Assembly: GCA_009782665.1 (NCBI GenBank) | Contig: WRIP01000066.1 | Span: forward strand, 1 to 6,854 | DNA: 6,854 bases | Reading direction: 5' to 3' | Source: Oscillospiraceae bacterium | Lineage (GTDB): Bacteria > Bacillota > Clostridia > Oscillospirales > Ruminococcaceae | In this document: positions 1 to 5,485 of the stretch, piece after piece | Numbering within the stretch: position 1 is the stretch's first letter | Layout: every line of letters starts with the position of its first letter | The notes under the pieces: generated by a model | Told to the model about the DNA's origin: nothing | Database searches by the model: none | What the model saw: the letters and a program-made list of their open reading frames with translations, nothing else | Position numbers and translations under genes: made by a program

Positions 1-1651
1 TGTCGACGTCATATCCCCCGAGGCGGGTATTTCGGTAGGAAACCGAGGAGATGAGTGAATCAATATATTCCACCCTATAGAAACTCCTGTAGATACTCCC
101 AGCAGGATCAGCAGGATTAGCTGTCCGATAGATATAACACTCGTGTAACGGTAGTTCTATCTGTTCGGTGGGTTGTTCTTCAATCTCTTCGATATCAATA
201 TCTGTCTCCTCGTCAGATTGTTCGGGTGAAGATATCGGTAGGCTTACTGGTATTCCCTTAGAATCTAGGATGAGTGAGACTTGTTCTTCGAAGCTGTCCT
301 GAAGTAGGAATATCCTCTCGTAAGCAAAACGATCGGTCAGATAGTCCGCAAGTCCGGCATACTGTCGCCGCAATGTTCGGCTCAGCTCATCGAGTGGTAG
401 AGCATTATCCTCGGTGACGGGGGTATAGTATGAGACGGTGGTCACGCCGGTAACATCGTTCAACGTGACCATAATCTGACTCTTGTAGTTACAGTTGAAG
501 ATATCCGGAGCATAGAATTCTCCGAAGTAGTAGGTGGTGATAAAAGAATCCCCGTTTTTGTCGACGGTGTAGGCTGAGACGGGTACCCCGATAATCTCCT
601 CTACCTCATATAGATGCATTGATGGAGATAACAATATATTCTTGTCATTCAGTTCGTAGTAGTTCATATCCTCTCGGAGTTTGCCATTGGAAGGCTCTCG
701 GTAGAGTTTAGTGACCGATTGCACCACATTAATATATGCGTATCTCCGTACCCGTCCATAGGCATCATATATGACATAGATGCGTTCGAGTGCTTCTCCA
801 TCTATATCCTTATCGAGAGAAGCATAGTGGAACTCTACCGAACTATCTGCATTGACCTTTCTTTCTCCCTGGCAGCTGAGCCTGGCTTCGAGATGCTGTT
901 TTTCATCTCCGACTCTGAGTAGAGTTGAGACATATTTGTTTACATTCTCACTCTCGAACAAAGACAGCCCGCTGGAAGGGACAATATCGCTGCGTTGAAA
1001 TGATAACGCAACGCTGATAGACATGAAGAAAAAACACACCAGAACGACCGCAACCAACAACGCACGTTTTCCAATCGTGATAGCAGCTTCGGTATTGTCG
1101 ATTATGCTGGAAAATACCTCATCGGCATTAGTTTTGTTCTCTGTAATGATAGGGGGACGATATCCCGCGAAAACCCGGGTCAGAAAATCCACAAGCGGAG
1201 GTTTTTTCTGTATCACCGGTTGGTTCATATATATACCGGTATATCGTTCGGGAATACCTATGGTCTGCTTGAGTTTTCTCAACGCTTCCCTTAAAAACAG
1301 CTGTAGGTTCTCAATACTGTCGAAGGGGTTGTTGTCTGCGAGTATATCAAGGGTGATGGTCAGATCCACAAACTCATCATACGGGGTTATCTCGAAGGAG
1401 AGTCTACAGGTGTTGTTTGAGAGCGATATTTTTCGATCCTGACTCAACTCGGTGACCACTAGTGTGGACATATTGTTGACACTGAATCGTGCTCCTGTTG
1501 TGAATCCATTCTCGGATAGACTCAGCTCAGATATCAACGGATACCCAAACCATTCGCCGTAACTGTTTTCTCTTGTCAATACCCTCCACACATCCGATGC
1601 TGAACAGGAAAATTCATTCGATGCAGAGACGGTTTGTTTAGGTCTTGGCAT
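1..1651 (-). CDS. Membrane protein with N-terminal START/SRPBCC-like domain and extracytoplasmic BamE-like region (partial, C-terminus cut)
   Basis: The minus-strand frame is open from the ATG at 1651-1649 to the window edge, giving 550 residues without a stop; the C-terminus lies outside. Residues about 10-132 resemble an SRPBCC/START-like (AHSA1-type) domain: an early Asp-Val-Trp, a Trp-Phe-Gly, a Thr-Thr-Gly-Ala turn, alternating strands, and a final helix ending in Leu-Lys. These folds bind hydrophobic ligands; no ligand can be named here. A linker follows, then one hydrophobic helix at about 196-217 with Lys196-Arg197 on its N-terminal side, which suggests the N-terminal domain is cytoplasmic. 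The outer part (about 220-475) contains units resembling BamE/BLIP-like folds, the clearest being Tyr-Glu-Val-Glu-Glu-Ile-Ile-Gly-Val-Pro at 348-357. An acidic stretch at 476-499 is rich in Asp, Glu and Gln. A weak AGGG (1659-1662) lies 7 bases before the start. The frame is certain; the domain calls are by eye and the function is unknown. Confidence 0.8.
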   Translation of the reverse strand, partial: MPRPKQTVSASNEFSCSASDVWRVLTRENSYGEWFGYPLISELSLSENGFTTGARFSVNNMSTLVVTELSQDRKISLSNNTCRLSFEITPYDEFVDLTITLDILADNNPFDSIENLQLFLREALRKLKQTIGIPERYTGIYMNQPVIQKKPPLVDFLTRVFAGYRPPIITENKTNADEVFSSIIDNTEAAITIGKRALLVAVVLVCFFFMSISVALSFQRSDIVPSSGLSLFESENVNKYVSTLLRVGDEKQHLEARLSCQGERKVNADSSVEFHYASLDKDIDGEALERIYVIYDAYGRVRRYAYINVVQSVTKLYREPSNGKLREDMNYYELNDKNILLSPSMHLYEVEEIIGVPVSAYTVDKNGDSFITTYYFGEFYAPDIFNCNYKSQIMVTLNDVTGVTTVSYYTPVTEDNALPLDELSRTLRRQYAGLADYLTDRFAYERIFLLQDSFEEQVSLILDSKGIPVSLPISSPEQSDEETDIDIEEIEEQPTEQIELPLHECYIYRTANPADPAGSIYRSFYRVEYIDSLISSVSYRNTRLGGYDVD

Positions 1652-1708
1652 ATATAATCCCTAATCCACCTATATTTATCTAGCAAAAAACGAGCCATTT
1701 ACTGCATG

Positions 1709-1737
1709 ATTATATCACGAGAAGGGGTATATTTCCA
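1709..1737 (-). promoter_or_regulatory. Predicted sigma-A-type promoter for the leftward membrane-protein gene
   Basis: Read on the minus strand, a perfect -10 box TATAAT (1714-1709) is preceded directly by TGA, forming an extended -10. A -35-like TGGAAA (1737-1732), 4 of 6 to consensus, sits 17 bases upstream. The predicted start is near 1702, leaving a leader of about 50 bases before the ATG at 1651. Recognised by motif only. Confidence 0.6.
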
Positions 1738-1750
1738 CACCGCATATAAA

Positions 1751-1779
1751 TTGTAAAAAGAAAGATAATCTGCTAGTAT
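1751..1779 (+). promoter_or_regulatory. Predicted sigma-A-type promoter for the rightward murT operon
   Basis: TTGTAA (1751-1756) and TAGTAT (1774-1779) are 17 bases apart, and TGC directly before the second box makes an extended -10. The predicted start is near 1786, giving a leader of about 33 bases before the TTG at 1819. No other strong promoter or terminator is evident between the rightward genes, so this one probably drives the whole operon. Confidence 0.55.
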
Positions 1780-1787
1780 ATCACTAG
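1773..1787. promoter_or_regulatory. Short inverted repeat over the murT -10 and start site (possible operator)
   Basis: CTAGT (1773-1777) and ACTAG (1783-1787) are exact inverted copies separated by the five bases ATATC. The element covers the predicted -10 and transcription start of the rightward operon, where a bound repressor would block it. Five-base arms can arise by chance, so the operator role is only a suggestion. Confidence 0.25.
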
Positions 1788-1805
1788 TCGATATCATAAT
1801 TTCAC

Positions 1806-1811
1806 GAGGAG
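1806..1811 (+). promoter_or_regulatory. Ribosome binding site deciding the TTG start of murT
   Basis: GAGGAG lies 7 bases before the TTG at 1819-1821. This spacing supports the rare TTG start over the first in-frame ATG at 1846, which lacks a comparable site in front of it. Confidence 0.7.
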
Positions 1812-1818
1812 ACTCCTT

Positions 1819-3141
1819 TTGTTTTTAGCTATAGCATTGTGTAAAATGTTAACCGCTCTGCTGTCCTTGTTTGGAAGAGGAAGCAGTCTGCCCGGAAGTA
1901 TAGCACTAAAGCTGTGTCCGAATCTGCTCGCAAAGATGAAGCTACCACCACTCATTGTTGCCGTAACCGGCTCAAATGGAAAGACTAGCACCACCGAGTA
2001 TGTTACTGAACTGGCTAAAAAGACCCAAAAAACCGTCATCAGCAACTATCAGGGCAGTAATCAGATAGACGGTATTGTCACGTTGTTTGCGAAACACAGC
2101 AATCTGTCCGGTCGGGTTAAAGCAGATATTGCGGTGATCGAGAGTGATGAACGTTTCTGTCAATATACCTTCCGATACTTCTCTCCGCAGTATATTTTGG
2201 TGACAAATCTTTACCGGGATCAAATGACCCGCAACGGTCATAATGAGTATGTGTTCGACCAACTCAAGAAAGGTCTCCCCATAACCTCTACACTAATCCT
2301 TAATGCAGATGATCCGCTTTCAGCTGCCTTTGCCTTCGACCGAGACGATACTATATTCTTCGGAATTGATGAGGATGTCTTCCCCGGATCATATAACCCG
2401 TCGGTATGTTCCGACCGGGATTTCTGTCCGGTCTGTTCTTCCCCTCTGAGATACTCTTCACACCTAATCTATCACCTCGGAAGATACCACTGCAGCTCCT
2501 GTAACTATAGTCGCCCCGAGACGACCCATAGTGTCAGCTCACTCATCGCAGATAAAGTAGTCATCGACGGTTTGTATGATATTAAACCACAGATGCTCAA
2601 CTGTATGTTTGCCGCTAATACCGCAGCGGCATTCACCATCGGGGTAGAGGTGTTCGCACTACCCGAAGAGGTGGTTGAGGCAACACTTAATGGATACATA
2701 TTGAAGAACGATCGGATGAAGCGATTTGACATTGATGGTCATAAGGGGATGTTCTTATTGTCGAAACATGAAAACACCATGGCATACAACATGAGTATCA
2801 GAACCATAATCGAGAGTCGCTCAAACGCCAAGACGGTTGTGGTCATATTTGACCTTCTGAGTCGGAAATACATCGCAAATGATATCTCCTGGTTGTGGGA
2901 TATTGATTTTGAACTATTAAATAATCCTAAGGTGAAACTCATTATCCTATCGGGTGCTTTTGCCTCGGATTTGGCTACCCGATTGAGCTTTGCCGGAATA
3001 GAGCGGCAACAGATTCGCATCATGCCGGATATACGAAACATGACCGATTCACTGTCTGAGATTGCCACGGGAGAGATCTTTGTCATGACCTGCTTTACCG
3101 ACCAAAAGAAATTTCTAGGAAGGATAAAGGAAGAGGTATAG
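1819..3141 (+). CDS. murT: MurT-like Mur ligase family protein (lipid II isoglutaminyl synthase subunit type), divergent subtype
   Basis: This 440-residue protein is the ATP-dependent ligase partner of a GatD-type subunit. In known systems MurT/GatD turns the D-Glu of lipid II into D-isoglutamine at the inner membrane face. The start is TTG with a good GAGGAG site; the N-terminus to Pro-Gly-Ser fits the family. The Mur ligase middle domain has the P-loop Gly-Ser-Asn-Gly-Lys-Thr-Ser (51-57), Asn-Leu-Tyr-Arg-Asp-Gln (130-135) and Leu-Asn-Ala-Asp-Asp-Pro (161-166). A four-Cys zinc ribbon, Cys203/206 and Cys225/228, is typical of MurT. The C-terminal MurT-type domain (DUF1727) holds Asp-Ile-Ser-Trp-Leu-Trp-Asp (355-361); Asp355 probably matches the Asp that completes the GatD catalytic site in MurT proteins. 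Two motifs differ from classical MurT: Lys-His-Glu-Asn (316-319) where Lys-Asn-Pro-Ala-Gly is usual, and Ser-Arg-Lys-Tyr (348-351) in place of an Asn-Pro-Ala-Asp-Gly-type segment. It ends 3 bases before the next start, so the two are surely co-expressed. The family is sure; the substrate is not. Confidence 0.88.
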   Translation: MFLAIALCKMLTALLSLFGRGSSLPGSIALKLCPNLLAKMKLPPLIVAVTGSNGKTSTTEYVTELAKKTQKTVISNYQGSNQIDGIVTLFAKHSNLSGRVKADIAVIESDERFCQYTFRYFSPQYILVTNLYRDQMTRNGHNEYVFDQLKKGLPITSTLILNADDPLSAAFAFDRDDTIFFGIDEDVFPGSYNPSVCSDRDFCPVCSSPLRYSSHLIYHLGRYHCSSCNYSRPETTHSVSSLIADKVVIDGLYDIKPQMLNCMFAANTAAAFTIGVEVFALPEEVVEATLNGYILKNDRMKRFDIDGHKGMFLLSKHENTMAYNMSIRTIIESRSNAKTVVVIFDLLSRKYIANDISWLWDIDFELLNNPKVKLIILSGAFASDLATRLSFAGIERQQIRIMPDIRNMTDSLSEIATGEIFVMTCFTDQKKFLGRIKEEV

Positions 3142-3144
3142 TAT

Positions 3145-3861
3145 ATGATAAAAATCGCTCATGTATATAATAATCTGTTGAATCTCTATGGTAGTTGGGG
3201 TAATCTTGCGGTATTAGAGCGATATTTGACTGAGTCGGGATACGAGGTATCGCTGAATAGCTTTTCGGTCGGTGGCTATTCTAATCTGTCCGACTACGAC
3301 CTCATATATTTAGGTGCCGGCACCGAGTCACGTATGCTGCAGGCATTGTCTGATTTCAAAAGATTTCATGCCGATATTAAGCAGTATCTGAAGGATGATC
3401 GTAAGATTCTCGCAACCGGAAACAGCATGGCAATACTCGGAGAGAAGGTGACCGACGACGGATCAGTATACGAAGGGGCTTCGGTAATCGATATTTCTAC
3501 CGTTATTGGCAGCAACCGGAACTATTCGGAGCTCATACTATCATCGCGACTTAACGACCATCCGGTTATCGGTAACATCAACAGTTCGATAACGATTACA
3601 TACGGGAAAGATCCAGTCTTTTTCGATATCCTGAGTCAAAGTGTCGGTAACCGAAAACAGGAAGGGGTTCAGAAAGGCTCAATATATGCTACCGAGCTGA
3701 GCGGACCGTTGTTGGTTCGCAATCCATATCTTTTGCACAGCTTCTGTGAGGTTCTCGTCGAAAAAGCATTACCGATGAACACCAATGAGTGGTTTGCTAC
3801 CGCGCTAAACGGTTACAGCTCAAGTCTGGCTACATTGAAGAAGCAACTCAAACATCACTGA
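3145..3861 (+). CDS. gatD: GatD-like class I glutamine amidotransferase homologue lacking the catalytic Cys and His
   Basis: This 238-residue protein has the length and layout of GatD, the glutaminase that feeds ammonia to MurT. AAGGAAGAGG (3127-3136) precedes the ATG by 8 bases, and the gene follows murT directly. Family marks are Asn-Leu-Tyr-Gly (13-16) with Gly-Asn (19-20), Gly-Ala-Gly (57-59) in place of Gly-Gly-Gly, the nucleophile-elbow region ending Leu-Gly (98-99), and Gly-Pro-Leu-Leu-x-x-Asn-Pro (187-194) near the C-terminus. The key residues are missing. The elbow reads Ala-Thr-Gly-Asn-Ser-Met-Ala (90-96), so Gly92 stands where the Cys nucleophile belongs. Ser186 replaces the His of the usual Leu-His-Gly-Pro. 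The Gly-Phe-Glu-Asn-His region is also unlike the family (Ile-Gly-Asn-Ile-Asn, 142-146). The frame is intact and the fold marks remain, so it looks like a maintained pseudoenzyme and not a decaying gene. The role may be structural or regulatory for MurT. The symbol marks homology, not proven activity. Confidence 0.82.
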   Translation: MIKIAHVYNNLLNLYGSWGNLAVLERYLTESGYEVSLNSFSVGGYSNLSDYDLIYLGAGTESRMLQALSDFKRFHADIKQYLKDDRKILATGNSMAILGEKVTDDGSVYEGASVIDISTVIGSNRNYSELILSSRLNDHPVIGNINSSITITYGKDPVFFDILSQSVGNRKQEGVQKGSIYATELSGPLLVRNPYLLHSFCEVLVEKALPMNTNEWFATALNGYSSSLATLKKQLKHH

Positions 3862-3870
3862 ACAAATATC

Positions 3871-3891
3871 TGGCGGGAAACAGTCCCGCTG
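3871..3891 (+). promoter_or_regulatory. Hairpin between the gatD-like gene and the NYN gene
   Basis: GCGGGA (3873-3878) pairs exactly with TCCCGC (3884-3889) around the five-base loop AACAG. Two outer G-U pairs can extend the stem to 8 pairs. There is no T-run after it, so it is not a classical terminator. It directly abuts the ribosome binding site of the next gene and could affect its translation, or mRNA stability or processing. Confidence 0.45.
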
Positions 3892-3902
3892 AAAGGAAGA
3901 CA

Positions 3903-4691
3903 ATGAAAGAAACAGGAAGTATGGCTGTCCTCATAGATGGGGAGAACGTTTCCGAGAAGTACCTGAAGTTCATATTTGAAGAACTCAGCAACTACGAAGA
4001 GAATATTACCTACAAGAGAATATATGGAGATTGGACCGATAATCGATTGAGCAGTTGGAAAAAAGTACTACTTGACTATTCCATCATCCCCATCCAACAG
4101 TACTCATATACCAGCGGAAAGAACTCCACCGATTCGGCACTCATAATCGATGCGATGGATATCCTCTATTCCGGCGATGTAACCGCCTTTTGTATCGTCA
4201 GCTCAGATAGTGATTTTACACGACTCGCTACTAGACTACGTGAGAGTAGCATGAGAGTAGTCGGGATGGGAGAAAGGAAGACACCGAAGGCGTTCATCTC
4301 TGCATGTGAGTCGTTCAAGTACCTTGAGGTACTCAGCAGCTCCAGCCTTCAGGATACCGCTGAGGCTAAAACCCAAAACCAAACAACCGTCACCGACAGC
4401 AACGGAACGGCAGCTGGCGATAGGGATCAAAAGGATGATATCGCCGACCTGATTCCCATCATTCGCCGTATTGTGGAGGAGACTTGTGATGAAACCGGAT
4501 TTACCTACCTCGGAACGGTCGGCAATTTACTTCAACGTAAACTGTCCGACTTTGACGTGAGAAACTACGGATACAAGACTCTTACTCAGTTGGTACGGGC
4601 TGCAAAGGTGTTTTCGGTGGATATACGGCACCAGAACGGATTAGCACCGCTCACATATATTGCGATAAAGAAGCGAGGAAATCATGCCTAG
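3903..4691 (+). CDS. NYN-domain (LabA/DUF88-type, PIN-like) putative ribonuclease with C-terminal OST-HTH/LOTUS-like domain
   Basis: I chose the ATG at 3903, with AAGGAA just before it, giving 262 residues. The N-terminal NYN domain (about 6-142) has the acidic PIN-like pattern: Ile-Asp-Gly-Glu-Asn (11-15), Ser-Thr-Asp-Ser-Ala (75-79) and Ser-Ser-Asp-Ser-Asp-Phe (100-105). Asp12, Asp77, Asp102 and Asp104 are the likely metal ligands of a nuclease site, and all are present. A Ser/Thr/Gln-rich linker (about 144-178) leads to a C-terminal domain (about 180-257) that fits OST-HTH/LOTUS: a helix at 182-193, then Phe-Thr-Tyr-Leu-Gly-Thr-Val-Gly-Asn-Leu-Leu, and Asn-Tyr-Gly-Tyr-Lys-Thr-Leu-Thr-Gln-Leu-Val (221-231). 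LOTUS domains bind RNA or protein partners. The domain pair is known in bacteria as probable RNA-processing proteins, but targets are mostly unknown. The gene starts 41 bases after the gatD-like gene and its last 8 bases overlap the glycosyltransferase, so it sits firmly inside an envelope operon. Nuclease activity is inferred. Confidence 0.85.
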   Translation: MKETGSMAVLIDGENVSEKYLKFIFEELSNYEENITYKRIYGDWTDNRLSSWKKVLLDYSIIPIQQYSYTSGKNSTDSALIIDAMDILYSGDVTAFCIVSSDSDFTRLATRLRESSMRVVGMGERKTPKAFISACESFKYLEVLSSSSLQDTAEAKTQNQTTVTDSNGTAAGDRDQKDDIADLIPIIRRIVEETCDETGFTYLGTVGNLLQRKLSDFDVRNYGYKTLTQLVRAAKVFSVDIRHQNGLAPLTYIAIKKRGNHA

Positions 4692-5475
4692 CGCCGTAAC
4701 CGCTACAATCGTAACATATATGGGGTATGAGAAAGCACGAGAGGCGATAGCTTCGTTGCTCAAGTATACTAAAAGGGTACCACTAAAGATATATGTCGTG
4801 GATAATGCGAGTGGAGATGGCACGGCAGAGCGCCTTAGAGCCGATTTTGGTTCGATCACCGTGATTGAGAATAGCCGCAATAACGGGTTCGGGTATGGGC
4901 ATAACACCGTAATACCGTTATTGGAAGATGACGCTAGTGACTACCACCTCATTGTCAATCCCGATATATTGATAGAGGATGATGTGGTCGGTGAACTGGC
5001 AGGTTATCTCGATAGCAACTCAGATGTCGGTATCGTAACCCCTAAGATTCTCAATCTTGACGGAACCGATCAGAGTTTGCCCAAACGTCAACCGGCAGTG
5101 ACCGCACTCATAGGGCGTCGGATTTTCCGAAAGACGTTGAAAAAGCAGGTGGAACACTATCAGATGAAGGATTGCGATCTGAGTGAAGCGACTGCCATCG
5201 AGTTTGCTACCGGATGCTTTTTCATGATCCGAACCAAACTGTTCATCGACCTGGCAGGATTTGATACCCGGTTTTTCCTATACTATGAGGATATTGATCT
5301 CTCAAAACGGGTGAAAGAAACGATGAAGGTTATCTACTACCCATATGCAGCGGTCTATCATGCCTGGGAACGCAGCAGTGCACATAAGGTGAAATACTTC
5401 CTTATCCTGGTTCAGGGAATGTTCAAGTATTTCGGCAAATGGGGATGGAAGATAAGATACAAACTACCAAAATAG
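4684..5475 (+). CDS. Family 2 glycosyltransferase, rhamnosyltransferase-like (WbbL/COG1216 type)
   Basis: This 263-residue enzyme probably moves a sugar from a nucleotide donor to a lipid-linked or wall glycan at the cytoplasmic membrane face. The GT-A fold marks are in order: Val-Val-Asp-Asn-Ala-Ser-Gly-Asp-Gly-Thr (38-47) for nucleotide binding, Asn-Asn-Gly-Phe-Gly-Tyr-Gly (66-72), Asn-Pro-Asp (92-94) at the metal-binding DxD-like place, Ala-Thr-Gly-Cys-Phe-Phe-Met-Ile-Arg (175-183), and Ala-Gly-Phe-Asp-x-Arg-Phe-Phe-Leu-Tyr-Tyr-Glu-Asp-Ile-Asp-Leu (191-206), with the probable catalytic base in Glu202-Asp203. His226 sits in the usual Val-Tyr-His. There is no clear membrane span; the basic, aromatic C-terminus may touch the membrane. 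The start overlaps the previous gene by 8 bases with AGGA just before it, suggesting translational coupling. The dTDP-rhamnose genes next door point to rhamnose as the sugar, but donor and acceptor cannot be read from sequence. Confidence 0.88.
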   Translation: MPSAVTATIVTYMGYEKAREAIASLLKYTKRVPLKIYVVDNASGDGTAERLRADFGSITVIENSRNNGFGYGHNTVIPLLEDDASDYHLIVNPDILIEDDVVGELAGYLDSNSDVGIVTPKILNLDGTDQSLPKRQPAVTALIGRRIFRKTLKKQVEHYQMKDCDLSEATAIEFATGCFFMIRTKLFIDLAGFDTRFFLYYEDIDLSKRVKETMKVIYYPYAAVYHAWERSSAHKVKYFLILVQGMFKYFGKWGWKIRYKLPK

Positions 5476-5485
5476 GGAGGTTACC

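Noticed and set aside
719..922. Rightward open frame of 67 codons
   Set aside because: It lies wholly inside the long leftward gene, whose frame is open over 550 codons with recognisable domains. It has no ribosome site and no family resemblance.
1023..1442. Rightward open frame of 139 codons with a hydrophobic start
   Set aside because: It is antisense to the START-like domain and membrane helix of the leftward gene; its composition reflects the complement of that coding sequence.
1652..1818. Possible small RNA or riboswitch in the divergent spacer
   Set aside because: The spacer is short and AT-rich; apart from the promoters and a small dyad I see no stable folded structure or known riboswitch core.
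1846..1848. In-frame ATG as the murT start
   Set aside because: It lacks a ribosome site, while the TTG at 1819 has GAGGAG at ideal spacing and the residues gained fit the MurT N-terminus.
1794..3086. Several leftward open frames opposite the murT gene
   Set aside because: All are antisense to a well-recognised ligase gene and show no motifs or ribosome sites of their own.
3871..3891. Hairpin as a rho-independent terminator ending a murT-gatD transcript
   Set aside because: No T-run follows; the stem is followed by a ribosome binding site and a closely spaced gene in the same direction.
3789..3902. Upstream ATG giving the NYN protein 38 more residues
   Set aside because: It would overlap the gatD-like gene by 73 bases, has no ribosome site, and the added residues lie before the conserved NYN strand. 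The ATG at 3903 has a good site and the expected N-terminus.
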